A stretch of DNA of 64,000 bases. Origin: Oxytricha trifallax. Its lineage: Eukaryota; Ciliophora; Spirotrichea; Sporadotrichida; Oxytrichidae. Below, piece by piece: positions 12,240-24,881 of the stretch. The notes under the pieces were generated by a model. It was not told where the DNA came from and did not search any database. It worked only from the letters and a program-made list of their open reading frames with translations. The DNA is taken from positions 22,860-86,859 of the forward strand of contig ARYC01002752.1 in the NCBI GenBank assembly GCA_000711775.1. Direction: 5' to 3'. Every line of letters begins with the position of its first letter. The stretch's first letter is position 1. The translations under genes were made by a program, and so were the position numbers.

Positions 12240-15200
12240 AGAAATTTCCAGTTAATATCTGAGGAAGTCATCATATTGTTTATAATATGAACTTGTATTT
12301 AGAGCTCACTAAAGTCATGTTCTCTGCCATCATCTCCCTACATCTTAGCAAAATATTTAATAATTTGAAATAAACTTACAAATTTGAACAATATTTCTGA
12401 TTAATTGTTTTGAATTATGAAGAGATTCATGAGTCTTTTATTGAAATTCGTGAATTTATGGTACCAATTATATTGATCAGAATATAATTTGGAAAAGTCT
12501 AAATCAAATTTGGTAAAGCAAATTAAAATATACTAGTGTTATACTATTTCATCTAAATTGTAAAGCTGAGCTTTGAGTAAAATGTCATTTTTCTTAAAAA
12601 ATTAGAGTAATTTCTTGCAATAATTAATAATCACTTTCAATTTTTTCTAATGATTATTTTATAGTATAGTATTGAGTGTTCATACTGTTTTATCTCGAAA
12701 TATGTAATAAAATTGTAAAAATAACTTACAATAAAATTGAGGCTAACTTTAATATTGGAGTATGCTGAAAAATTGTTGACGTTTTAATTTCTTATATTTT
12801 AGCTCTCTATAGACCCTATAGAACTTAGAATCGGTGAGGTGGTACAATGGGTACTTAAAAATGAGAAGCAAAGTACTACAATAGTTAGAATATCCTTTCT
12901 GATTATCTAACATTTAATGACATGAGATGCTGAATTTGAATTATTAAAGGAGAGATTCAGTTATAGTGGCTTAAACTCATTTGACATCCATTGGTTGAAG
13001 CTTTTTAAGGAAAAATTATTCTCAAAAATGATTTTGAAAAACGCCAGTTAATATGTATACAGTCTTTTAGATTTTCAACATTTTGTTTTTAATAAATTAA
13101 GGAGTAGAGCAATACCTCAAGACCTCACTATCACTATAGGTCTATAGTCTATTTTAAATATTTTAGTGCAAGTTTTTCATTATTTAAGATTACCTTGATT
13201 TTATATTTCTAAATATTAATTAACGCTTTATTCAAAAAAAAATTATGATTTAGTAATGATGGGTGCATACATTTAGTAAAAGTTTTCAGCAAATTCAGAA
13301 AGAAAATGGCATAAGAGAATCTAGAGTTAAAAGAGTACATTCAATGAAGCTAACGAAGGTGATGGTTTATCAGTCACAAAGTGCACGAGAGAGGAGTGAT
13401 TCGCAAGCCTTTGGCTAGTAATAATAAGTCAAGGATGTAATTTGCATAGCATGGAAGCACTTTACATTGCGTTTGAGTGACTAATTTTATTAATGAGTGT
13501 ATTACTATATATAAGCTAATTATTTAAAAAAAATTAAAGATCATGCATTATTTACATAGAATTAAATGTAAAGTCACATATCTTGCAAAATTCTTATCTT
13601 TTACATGATTTATAAAGACACTCTGAACAAATCTGGCTAGCTAAGTTTGGTAGACTCAAATTATGGTGCTTAAATATAACTTTATATTAAATGACTTCTA
13701 AATAATTGATGTGCATCCTTCAACAAACATATTCCTTGAGTAAAATCAGATAATTAGTTTAAAGAGATAAGTTTCATTTGTTAGTAAAAAATTAAATCTC
13801 CATCAGAGCTTCTGTTAATTTGGGAATAATTATTAAACAATAATGGGCAAACTCTATAACAAATTTTATTTCAAGTGATAAGATTAAATGCAATCAAACA
13901 GTCCCTAACATTAATAGGATTAGTAGATTATATTTAAGCTTGGATTATAACGAGCAAGTGATGTATCCCGTGCATCATTTTAATAGATTAAAAATTTCTT
14001 ATATCTGAAATTTAGCCAAAATATATGAGGTTAAATCGTTCACAATTTCTCTAAGACTTCCTTATCTTTGGTAAAACTTTAACAAGACAGCTTAGAATTA
14101 CCTTAGAGTTCCGAATTCTTAATCTCTATTAAAGATGGACACTTATTTAATGAATGATACTTTTTAAGAGGAATTTTAACTAGAAATTTAATTAATAGTG
14201 AATTCGATTACCAATCTAAATGTAAAAAAATATAAAATGGTTAATTTGGAGAGATAATTGAGATATATACTACATTTGGACCCTATCAAGGTGGCACATT
14301 TTTGTTTCTAAACACAGAGAGTCTTTCATACTTAACTATTTTTTATTAGTAAAATGAATATTGCAGCTTTGATACTATTGAAGATTCGATGATTTACATA
14401 GTTAATTCAATTTTTACAAAATGCCAAAACCCCAGAACCCCAATAGTAATTAAACTGTGAAGGTCTCTCTCAAATCAACTGACTAATCTATTATTATTAG
14501 CTATAATAGAGTATTTACTTAAGCTATGAGACAATGTCTGAGTTTTAAAATTATCTCCCTTTATTATATTGTCAAAAAATCTTACATAGAAACTAATTTG
14601 ACATATATAATTGGAAAAATTTCAATTCAACGAGATTGTATCAAGCGACATTTGCACTTATCAAAAATAGAAAGAATTTTCACGATTTATTATTAATTTG
14701 TAGATAATTTGAAATTATCTATTAACCTTGTTTCTATTCTAAAATACTATAAACAGAAAATTCAAAGTTTATCTAAATATGTTTTGTAATGATCAAATGA
14801 ATTATAAAATAAGTTAGAATCTGCAAATTTAAATTCGAGTAAGAAAATACCAAAGCATTCATTAATGTCACAAATTAGATTATATACTTAGAGGGTTTAG
14901 GTACTAAGCGCTTACTTATAATAGGCAACTATTAAGCGAATACAACAATATAAACAAAAATAGTATTTCCTTAACTGTACAATACTGAAACTATTCTGAG
15001 TTTTTGGTATAATGCGAACTCCCTTTTAATTATATAAATAGTTCAAATATAAAAAATAAGATAGGATAACATTAATTTACGAGAATTGAATTAAAAGCTA
15101 GAGTTTGCTGTTAACAATGAATCAAGAGTTTATTTTTTATAAACTGTATTTAAGCTCAACAAGAATTAATAAAAAAGAATTAAAATTTTAATCCATTAAT

Positions 15201-15600
15201 TACCTATATTTGCACATTCAAAAGGATTTGAAATTGCAACAATTGTAAATTGAAACGAAATAACTTGTCCTTTAAAACCTCAACACATCTAAGACGGCTA
15301 AACATAAAAAATTAATGTGCTGATTTAAAACACAGGATAAATTATTGGAGCTCAAACTATAAATTTTTATACCAAGACACCATCCGACTTAATTCAGTTC
15401 CTCCATCATCAATATTTCAAAATACAAGTGGAGCTTATTTATTTTAACTGTTGATAAATAAAAAATATCGGGAAATTGTAATAATTAAATCTAAAATAAC
15501 TGTATAGAATTTAGTGAACTTAAATTAATTAATAATTTAGAATAAGATAAAAGAGATAAATAAAGACATTTTTAAGGATGTATTAATAAAATTTGAAATG
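12240..15600. other. AT-rich stretch, nothing assignable
   Basis: I see no gene, repeat or RNA that can be supported. Frames open in the ciliate code are of chance length. The only notable point is AAAACCCCAGAACCCC near 14428, a poor match to the TBE telomeric end with no element attached. Confidence 0.3.
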
Positions 15601-15605
15601 ATTTT

Positions 15606-16217
15606 GTCATTTATAGAATTATATTATAAGTTATTTATTATTATTCTGAATCATTTCAATTTTAGCGGAGAGGTATAGAGAAAAAAATATATTCAAGTGT
15701 AATACAAATAGTCTAGCTAATGTATTTTGGTCTTGGTCTGTCATCATGAAATGCTAATGCAGTATGAAGCATCTAAAACTTGAGATATTATTATTAAGTT
15801 TAATTTATGCTGTATGAATGCTAACTTTTAGTGAAATTATAATTTTTAAGATATAAATTATGGAAAAACTAAATACTTACTTAGAGTTTGAGTAGTTAAT
15901 TGTGCTGGACCTCTCTTGTGATATTTATCTTTTACAAAATTAATTTAATATATAATAAAGAAAATACTAAATAGTGTTTGTTTATTTGAGTTTTGAAATA
16001 TTTTTTTTAATTTCAAAAATTCATGATCGATAATAAGTTTATTTAGCCGGACTGTGTATGTTAATTGGGAGAGTGAAATCATAGACAAATACTTACCTGA
16101 GTTCAACATAAATATAATGTTTAGTCCGACATTTAACATTAAAGAAAGATACAGAGATAAGAAATGAATTAAAGGATTCTTTGTAAATCTATGCTTAAAC
16201 TGCCCATTAAGTTTCAA
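15606..16217 (-). CDS. Candidate two- or three-exon gene piece next to the right inverted repeat
   Basis: The minus frame starting at 16217 encodes a hydrophobic protein with a likely membrane segment about residues 17-39. A textbook small intron, CAG|GTAAGT...ACACAG|T, lies at 16052-16096. It is 45 bases long, so removal keeps the frame. Downstream the frame passes a TAA (Gln) to a second GTAAGT near 15879, and a plausible continuation follows to about 15606. No family is recognised. Its position inside the 16.4-kb segment suggests either an element gene or an MDS trapped between inverted repeats. Confidence 0.35.
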
Positions 16218-16352
16218 GAAATCAAAAAAACAAGTGTGTGTATTTGTTAAATAGGCTACTCAGATTAACAATAAATCAAGATCATACTTTAGCAAAATCT
16301 AGTTTTACTAAGATCCATATCTATTCTTAGTAAGCAAACTCTTCAATCCCAA

Positions 16353-17143
16353 AAAATATGTGTCTTTGAATCATAAGGCATTTCATAGGAAATTCTTTTA
16401 CCCCATTCATTAGTGACGAGGAATTCAAGTGTTTGATTGCTAACAAACTCTTTTCAACTTTGAGTATAGAGATATCTTCAACGTATCTTCATGATATCTT
16501 CAGAATATCATCATTGGGATTTTTACAACCTAAAGCGGATCGTACAATCTAAACTATGAAAGTGCAAATTATCTAAAATCCATCTATGTTAGATATTTCT
16601 TCTAAAATAGTAATAATGAAGTTTTAAGTATAGCCTTTGAAGTTGAAAGCAAGTCATCTAATCAGCCTCGAGATTAACTCAAATACACTTCCCTTATATT
16701 TATACTAGATATAGTCACAATCCAAGAAAAATGTTAGGTAAAGTCTTGATATCTAAAATTATCATTTTTTAGATTAAGTTATCATTAATCTTTTAGTTAT
16801 TGAGGACAAAGGATATATCTACTAATAAATATTAAACTAGGTATATTAAAACTGCAGAAATGATGATTTTGTGGTGCTGTAACTTGAAATTCTCCGCTAA
16901 AAGAGAAATGAATTGGATAAATGAAGAAATAAATTTAATCAACTGGATCCTCTTTATCTAATTAGAGTTAAAATTGAATATTAAATAATCACATAATTTT
17001 AATTTATATATAAGGTAGTTAACTAAAAAGGGACTTGATTTGATCTCATAGTTTTCTAATTAATGGTAGTTGCTAATTTATATAAATAGTTTCGCATTTT
17101 AATTTACAAATTCCCCGATTCTAATGTATTTTATCAATAATAA
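16353..17143 (-). repeat. Right copy of the ~780-bp inverted repeat
   Basis: Reverse-complement partner of 752-1527. Landmarks in plus orientation are TTTTACCCCATTCATTAGTGA near 16400, TGATATCTTCA near 16492, ACTAGATATAGTCACAATCC near 16705, CTCCGCTAAAA near 16892 and TTCCCCGATTCTAATGTATT at the outer edge near 17112. A 16.4-kb unit with long terminal inverted repeats has the proportions of Maverick/Polinton elements, including the Tlr elements of Tetrahymena. No Polinton hallmark protein was recognised in the interior, so that link is only a hypothesis. Confidence 0.75.
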
Positions 17144-18780
17144 AAATTAAATGGACATTTAAGGTATTTTAGAAACAAGACGATGATATCATAATTGAAT
17201 TAAAAAAATATATAATTTTATAAATAATGTTTATAATACTTTTTTTACCAAATCAAATTGATACTCTTTTCCAATTTTTAAATACAAATAAGACTGAAAG
17301 GTATTCAGTCAATAAGAATATTTTAAGTTTCAATATTGAATTTGTATAAAAATTATGCCTTTTAAATTATTAAATATAATAAAAACTTATTATTAAGGCT
17401 ATCCTCCACTATTGGTAGAAATTAAATTTATTGCAATAAAACCAAAATCTAACAAAAAGTAATGTGATAGATTATATTTATATTTAAATGCTAGAAACCT
17501 CATGTAAGATATACTGCTTCAAATCTTACTCTACAAAAGGAACCCTACATACATGTCTTCATATTGATTTTCTAATTGCTAGTTTATAAATTATTAAGCA
17601 ATTAAGATTCATCTAATAATTATTTAAAAAAATAGAGAGAATAACTGTTTAAAGAGCATTCATGGAATATATACATGCATGAAACTTATAGATACCTTGA
17701 TGTTATAGTAATGTTAAAAATTTTAATACATTGTATGTGGCCAGGACTTGAAATATAGGTGTTTTAAACACCACAATTTGACGTAAAGCGATAAACTCTT
17801 AAATATTATTATATTAATTTGTTTTCAATTGAAATATATTATATTATTCATTAAAACACAATACTCATTTTAATTTTAAATTATGAATTTTTTTGTAATG
17901 TAAATATTTAAAATAAAAGAAATTTAAATTACAAGATTAACATTACTTATAATATATTTAGCTGTAATCTCTGATGTTATAAAAACGTTCATATAACTGA
18001 TTCAGACAATAATCACCATCAATGTCTCCAACAGTTAACTCATTACCCTTCTCATCATTCATATTTATTTCACTTTTATTTTCTTAAAATTATTGATTTC
18101 TAGAGACTCCAAATCCTATCAACTGCATTCATTTAGTTCAGGCTTTGAATTAACCTACAAAGGACTTTGCTAAATGAGAACTATTATATGTTCATTCTAT
18201 TTAATACTATCTAATAAAAAATTAGAGATTATTAGATTAGGACATAATGAAATTTAATCATTAGAAATTCCCAAAGAATGATGAGTGAGTAATTTATTTT
18301 TAATCATAAGAAACAAAAATAACATCAGTTAAAATAATTTATTGACTATCTTTGTTAATTAGAATGTAAAATATAATGAAAGTAATTTATAGTGTATTTA
18401 ACATGAATCATTTAAGCAATTTCTATTATGATTTTACAAGCAGTCATTAGTATGAGTGTTAATGGCTGTTACTTAAATCTTGTTACATATTTGATTGAGA
18501 ATAATTGTATCAAATAACAACATCATGGCGAAGTTACTAATCTTGTTATCTTTAAATATATATTATTTAAATAAATATTAAAATAATATAAGATTTTAAA
18601 ATAAAGTGAAAATGAAATTCTTAATCAAATCATTTAAGTATAGCAGTTATTTGGTTTAATCACAATTCATTTATTAGTTTTAAATTTTCAGATAGGTGTT
18701 TTCGAATTTCCTCATGTATATCTTGAATCATTGACCTTTGTCAAGCTAAACTGTGGTAGTTTAATTTTTTTCAGTGTAGC
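17144..18780. other. AT-rich spacer
   Basis: Homopolymer-rich sequence of about 20-25% GC, typical of eliminated germline DNA in this window. No gene or clear repeat was found. Confidence 0.4.
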
Positions 18781-18790
18781 ACTATAAAAA

Positions 18791-19389
18791 TCACTTGGCG
18801 TTCTTCTTGGATTTAAGGCGTTTGTAGTACAATGCAAACGTGCAGGGGATGAAAGGGTTGTCTGGAAACACATTGAATACGAATCCGTTTAGCTATTTTG
18901 ATAAAGAGAATAATCTTTTGGAATTCTTCCTGTACTTACACGATAGTTGGTCCCTCTTTGTCGATGGTTGACTTTCCAAATTGGAAATTGCCCCCCATCT
19001 GATACAAAATGCGTCTTAAAGCGGACAAGCTTCGATCTAGAACTTCGAAGAACCATCTACGATAAGCCAGCTGCAAATATTTCTCTTTTTTCTAAAAGCT
19101 ATAAACTATCTATTATGAGTATTAATTGCCTGAAAAGTTAAAACCGAATTAACTTACCTCATGCTCTCCCCATTGAATAATTATATGTCTATTTATTATA
19201 AATAAAAGCCAAGACTGCATCGACATGCAATTACCTTGAAAAAGACTTATTTAGGTCAGGGAATACTTGCTGATCCAAAAGGTGATGTTCTCTTTTTAAA
19301 ATTACCTTAGATTGATTCTATCAATCTTTATAGCAGTGTTAGTGATGGGTACTATTTAAGATGATGAGCTTTTTATTACTTTATTGCTT
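18791..19389 (-). CDS. Unrecognised gene piece with two candidate ~47-nt introns
   Basis: With TAA/TAG as Gln the minus strand reads through about 19389 to 18791. In-frame ATGs lie at 19226 and 19220. Two GTAAGT donors (about 19157 and 18940) are each followed about 47 bases later by an AATAG acceptor. Using them links the motif KKEKYLQLAYRRWFF to MGGNFQFGKSTIDKEG and then to one of two tails. The first is a basic tail ending KRLKSKKNAK and TGA at 18791; the alternative GT choice leads to a longer tail. Only the 18791 stop is given here. The family is not recognised. It may belong with the adjacent upstream frame. Confidence 0.4.
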
Positions 19390-19974
19390 TCATGTATTCA
19401 AGATGTAACTAACGGTTTTCTTCTGATTTCTTAAGGATTTCAATTAGAACCAATTTAAATTTAATAATTAAGATTTCACTTGACTAGAAAGAAATTCTAT
19501 CTTTATGCAAGAGGTAACCGCCACAATGCACCAAGGTTTATATGGAGATTCCTGAGCAATTCCAGAACCTCTTTTTGATTTAGAGGCATCATTGTACTGT
19601 TTAACAGTCACTTTTTACTTATGAGTATCTTTTGTATTCTTTTTTTTGAGATTTTTTGAGAAGGGTTTCACAGTTTCTAACTTAAAGGTTATCCTATAGT
19701 ATTTTGAGAATGAATACTTGAGTCTAGTAGCCTCGTGTGATCCACCCTTGTATTGTATTTTTTTTTTAGTTTCATCATCATAATTTCTCTTAATCTTATT
19801 TAAGCTGTTACTAATGTAGAGCTCCCTTAAAATTGCCTTGGTAAATATCTGTTATTGGACAAGATGTGTATATATATTTGTAATATTCTCAGTTCCCAGG
19901 TTGGCTTCTCCAGTTTTAATGATGCCCTTAGGTTTGAATTAGGATCCGTTAATAACTCTAAGCAGTCTTTTTAA
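19390..19974 (-). CDS. Lys-rich 194-codon TGA-free frame, gene fragment
   Basis: This is one of the longest TGA-free minus-strand frames in the window, from 19974 to the TGA at 19390-19392. It is rich in Lys, Thr, Ser and Tyr, with recognisable stretches such as YKGGSHEATRLKYSFSKYY and KRGSGIAQESPYKPWC. It has no TGA, while CAA, TAA and TAG all appear as Gln. Upstream of a single TGA at 19975 the same frame continues to about 20108 (motif AVAINPSTTLLFQFPC). That TGA may be a mutation, or the start of the piece may lie downstream of it. There is no initiating ATG near the 5' end, as expected for an internal MDS. No family is recognised. Confidence 0.5.
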
Positions 19975-19977
19975 TCA

Positions 19978-20108
19978 CTCAAAGAAAATAGCAGCTCCAA
20001 GGCATGGAAACTGGAAAAGAAGAGTTGTAGAAGGATTGATAGCGACTGCCCTATTAATGAAGTGGGATTGTTTGTATTCAGAGATGAAATCCTTTGGTCT
20101 TTACTAAT
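19978..20108 (-). CDS. Upstream continuation of the 19.4-20.0 kb frame
   Basis: This is a GC-richer patch in the same frame as the Lys-rich fragment, separated from it only by one TGA at 19975-19977. It ends in a Phe-Phe-Glu stretch. It could be the 5' part of the same gene with a nonsense mutation, or a separate segment. Confidence 0.3.
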
Positions 20109-20648
20109 TACTGGTAAAAAAGGGGGGATAACATAAGTAATTAATGTAATAAATGATATTATGTATCTTTTAAATATTAAGATAAGTAATGGTTTTTAAT
20201 AGATTATTTCCAATAATAAGGCGTAAATTAAAATCAGTTAAATCTGAGATTCTTTTTTAACAATAGGATTCTATAATTTAGTTACTAGAATGATTCTCTG
20301 CGATTACTGTTTTTATATAGCTTATTTTTACATTCATAATTCTGGTGTTGCTTGTCCTCCTCCCCGTTTGTACCTTAATTCATATAATTATCATCAAAGC
20401 AACCACATTCATTCAGTTCATCTCCATAACTATAATAATCAATTAGATAAATTTACTTAAACTTACATAAAATAATTAATCAGTTTTTAATTTAGATTGT
20501 TCGGATGTATTTTGCCACTTATTTTCCTTATTCTAAAAAAGCATTCCAATGGATCATTTATCTGAGTTTATATATTTCTTAAAAATATTTTCATATTCAA
20601 TCTATCTTTTTAGTAATTAAATTCATCATTTTCCTTTCTTTTTTCCAA

Positions 20649-20931
20649 TCAGTTTTTTCTAAAAATCTTCGAAGATGATAATGTATAGAAAATTTGCTCT
20701 TCCAATATTATTTTAAAATCTTTAACTTTTGAGAAAATTTTTATTTCTATTCTAACCATAATAACGTGCAATATGTTACAATTTAAGTAGTTTGTCTGAT
20801 CGAATGTTTTGCTTTTATATTTATATTTTTTACTTAAATTAAATGAATAAAACATTATTAATTAGAATATAATTATTAACTTACTTGTTTGACTTCTTGC
20901 GATTAATATCAATCACTCCATTTTCTGCTAT
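20649..20931 (-). CDS. Gene piece with a 52-nt intron
   Basis: Exon (20885-20931) reads about 16 residues (GVIDINRKKS). The donor CAA|GTAAGT is at 20884 and the acceptor TTTAAG at 20833, giving a 52-base AT-rich intron. The next exon (20649-20832) continues in frame with KKYKYKSKTFDQTNYLN and runs to TGA at 20649. Splicing makes a single open frame of about 77 codons. An in-frame TGA precedes the first exon at 20932, so the 5' end is elsewhere. No family is recognised. The frame agreement across the intron is the main evidence. Confidence 0.5.
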
Positions 20932-21372
20932 TCACTCTCATAATATATGAAAAAACACATTTCTCAGTTGCTTTTTCATTATCTATTTATAAATTTTAGT
21001 CATTGATGATGAACCATTATGATTGTTGCTGTCAAAAAAATGCAGCATTAAATTTTCTCATAAATTGAGAGGATATCACTTCAATCATTTCTGAAAATAT
21101 TAATAATGATGAAGTAATGAGCTTATGCAAGAATATCTGATATGAAACAACATAAAAGTTTAATTATTTAATTATGAAAAATAAATTTTCTTGATGGTTA
21201 AAAATATAATAAATCTATTATTTATTCAATTCATTTTTTTAGTTTATTTACTATTTTTGACATATATTTACTAATAAAAATAATAATTGTCTCAGATCAA
21301 GGTCTTAAAAACTTACAAGTATAAATGTGTTTATGGTCAAGCCATTTTACATGTGTCTAGTTATAACTTAAT

Positions 21373-21783
21373 TCAAATTAAAACTTAAAAAATATTACAG
21401 AATTTGTTGGTCTTTGAAACTATTTTTTTTATATAGACGCCAATATGACAATTTTTTCCCGACATCGATGTTTGTGCTTAGGATTTTTTTTTTGAGTAGT
21501 CTTTCGGCTTGTCTTCTTCACATTTAATGGAATAATCTGAATAGATCCACTCATTGTAGCTATTATTTGAATTTGATAAAAATTTTAAGGGCGTTTCTTT
21601 TATTAATTTAAAGTTGTTATTGCGCCTATATCCATTTCCTAGATGAGTCAGTACTCTATCTTCATTTATTTTCTTATTTAGAGAGAATTTAGTAGCCATC
21701 TATCTTATGGGTCTATAGTTCTGTTAAGTTTTTTATATGAGTCCCTTGATATCCACTTACCTTTTCCCTAACTTAATGTTCAT
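21373..21783 (-). CDS. 120-residue protein gene with a 48-nt intron
   Basis: ATG at 21783 has an A-rich leader (GACACAATG). The first exon ends at 21761 with AAAAG|GTAAGT. The intron occupies 21713-21760 (48 bases) and ends CTATAG. The second exon continues in frame through MATKFSLNKKINED and SDYSIKCEEDKPKDYSKKKS, reads a TAA at 21478 as Gln, and stops at TGA 21373-21375. The exon total is 363 bases, giving 120 residues. The product is basic, hydrophilic and without a membrane segment or recognised family. Another exon could precede it, since the frame is open upstream to about 21838 (SEKKIRDLLSRKED). It shares strand and intron style with its neighbours at 18.8-20.9 kb. Confidence 0.55.
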
Positions 21784-21839
21784 TGTGTCTTCTTTTCTTG
21801 ATAAAAGATCACGTATTTTCTTTTCAGATTAAATAAGGT

Positions 21840-24180
21840 CATTTTTGTTAAAAATTAGAAGTTGAAATATTCAGAGATATAATTTAATCGGTTTGAAAAT
21901 TATATACTTTATAATAATTTTTGGTATACTTATAATTTTGATTATTTTTGATTGATTTGTGAAAATAAAGTATTGAGATAATTTGATGTTTTCTATCGCT
22001 AAATTAGATTATAATTATTTTCTATTTTGATTCATTTAGTGCAATTTTATTTGCATTTGTGCTTATAAAACTAAACTCTGCCAAAATTTATAATTTGCAA
22101 ATCTTTGGAGTGTGCAGCGAAATAATTATTTTGCCAGCTGCTTCTCTTTAATAATAGCTTTTCTTCTCACATTTCACTAAATTTATGCTTTTTACATTAC
22201 CTGTACATTCTGCAGTTTTGTAAATATTTTTTGATTTTAATGATAATCAAAAATATATAATATTGCCAGAAAAAAATTTGGTATATGTTATAATTAATAA
22301 ATATCATATTTAATATATTTAAAGTAAATTGACTTCATACGAAATCATGCAAGTATTTAAAACCTGTATAATAATAAAATTTAATAAATTAATAAGTATA
22401 AAAAATAGAAAAATAGAGTAAATCATAACATTATTTATTGTTTCTCAAGATGATATTATAGAAACAATATTGACATTATAGATTTTAATAAAAGAATAAG
22501 CAAAACCCATCTAGGAAATAAGATTCTAGAATAAGTACACGCAAATAATATAAATAAAATAAATAAAAAAAACAATTTCAATTAACTCCTTATCAATTTA
22601 AGGTAAGAAATATCAAATAAAAATATATAAGAGTTTCATTGTAATAAATTAAATTTAATGAAGATTGCTGATTTATTTTATTTACATATACCCTATGTTT
22701 TTAATTGCCATAATACATCAATAAAGATTATCTAAGTTGGGTCATGGACAAGTAAATATATTGTTTATGACATGAGACAAATTCTAAATAACATTCATTT
22801 TTGAATCGCTCAATTATGGTTTAATTATGTTTCGTTAAGAAAGTTGCAATTTTAAAATATGGTTTAAAATTTCTTTTTTTATCAGTAAATTTAGAGGTTC
22901 TTGTGTTTAGTTTAACGATCAGTTTACCAAACTTCATACATAGTGTAAACATACTATGCATTGTAAGTTGAAGTTTCAAATTTTTTATGATTCATTAAGC
23001 TGGAATTTTCAAATTAAAAATTTTTCTGATAGTTTAAATAGATGAAAATGCAAAGAAGTCACTTTTTTTGCGCATAAAGAGAACTTTAAATGTAGGTAAA
23101 CAAGTCTTACAAATCCATGTCAGTACATTCACTCTTTAATAAACTTATAAAATGTTGCCTTTCTTTGTTAAAGTTGATTAAATATACTGCAGATTATAAG
23201 TTTTATAAAGTGAATATTAACCTTGAACCTGGTATGTGCATGATTACGAACTCACTTTTCTCAAATACTTTAATAAATATTAAATGTATTTTAAATTATA
23301 TTTTACAGCTTTTCAGACAACTACTTAGTCTAATAGTTTCGTAGACTATGTAACAGTTTATGTAATAATTATATAAGTATTCCTTCTTGTAACTCAAGCT
23401 CATCCTTCGTTATTTGAGAATGCCAAGTTATTTATTTAATGATAAAATCTTTAATTACATATATTTGTATTAGATTAAGAACGTTTAATATACACTAATT
23501 TCTTTACTTCTCAAGGATTGTTTCTTTGCTATATACTATAAATAAATCATATCCAATTTGGGAATAAATTGAAAACTCACTTTTTATTTTTATAAACTGA
23601 AGGTAATAGAAGATACTTCTAATATCTAGACATATTTATTTAGTCACATGTCATTCTATTATGCTGTCTCAAAAGCTTTTTAAGGAAATACTTTCGGACT
23701 TTTATTAATTATTATACTTTCATTATAAAGAGTAAGTTAAACCAAACCAAAATTGAAACTCATAATCTTTAATTAAATAAATAATTGAAAGGAAGTAAAA
23801 AAGTTTAATTAGGGGCTAATTCAATTAGATGAGTTGATGTCGGACAATGAAATGACAAGTTGTCACAGTCTTAAATGCTCTATCAAATGCTCTAAATTAG
23901 AGATATTAGTATTTGCTTAGGTAAAGGTTTATCAGTAAAGAATTGAATTCTATTCGGAAAATATTACTATTTATTAAAATCTACTAGGTTATTTTGTATG
24001 GAATATGATTTTAAGGATTATTGGAAAATTAGAAAGATAAAATACAACTCAGAACTAAAAGACTTCTCAATAATTGCCGGTAATAACTAAGATTTCAAGA
24101 ATTGTAATTTAAAATAGGAAATAGATAAATTATAATTTAAAAGAATAATAAGATTTAATGAAACAAATTAAATAAACACG
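21840..24180. other. AT-rich spacer
   Basis: Very low GC with long A/T runs. Frames open in the standard or ciliate code (for example 23117-23344) have no supporting features. Nothing was identified. Confidence 0.4.
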
Positions 24181-24881
24181 ATGGAGATACACATTCATAA
24201 AAATGTTGTAAGTTACATTTAAGAAATCTTTTATAAATTAAATACTTTATCAACGATAGTACAGTACAAAGATGAAGTTGAGTAGAGATTTCAGAAACTA
24301 ACAGAGAAAGACAGTCAATGAACACTAAAAGACAAAGCCAGAAAGAAAACGAAGGATTTCGGAAAATGACAAAGCTGTGTGATGGTTACCATTATCCTTT
24401 CTGCCAAAAGGTATTCATATTGTTATCAATTAAATTGTTATCACCTTATATTTTCAATGAAATTAATAATAAATTTAAACAGTTTTCTTCTCTAAGGAAA
24501 TCGTACTTCTCGACACAACCAGAAGATATCAAAGGTAAAACAGAAAAGTATTTTAGGGGAGAAAGAAGCTAAATTCAGAGAAGGAGTAGAGTAAATTAAA
24601 AACAAATTAAAATGCTGATTTTGAGGAAATATTTTAACTAAATTTTCAAAGTCCCATAATAAACAAAACTGAAAATTAATGCCAAGATAATATAAAATTT
24701 AACATTGAATTTTTTAAAGTATTCTTGGAGTAATCTTAAACTCTTTTCTGAAAAAATATCACATTTTAGATATTGGACTTATCTTAAATGCTAATTATAG
24801 TTAAATGCTCTTGATTTCTCAAACTAAACTTGCATAATATCTTATTTTGTATAATTTTACCTTTAATACAATTACTTATGA
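24181..24881 (+). CDS. Plus-strand gene candidate with introns
   Basis: From ATG at 24181 a frame of about 45 codons runs to TGA at 24319. It overlaps an ATG at 24318 that opens a frame without TGA to about 24880 (roughly 187 codons in the ciliate code). The second frame contains KRQSQKENEGFRKMTKLC, a possible intron (GTATTC at about 24412 to AAACAG at 24482) and then SYFSTQPEDIKGKTEKYF. A GTAAGT at 24211 offers another small intron in the first frame. The exact exon structure is unclear. The product is basic and has no recognised family. The higher GC of 24290-24600 marks it off from the flanks. Confidence 0.4.

Noticed and set aside
14420-14450. TBE end at AAAACCCCAGAACCCC
   Set aside because: No inverted-repeat body or TBE gene follows on either side.
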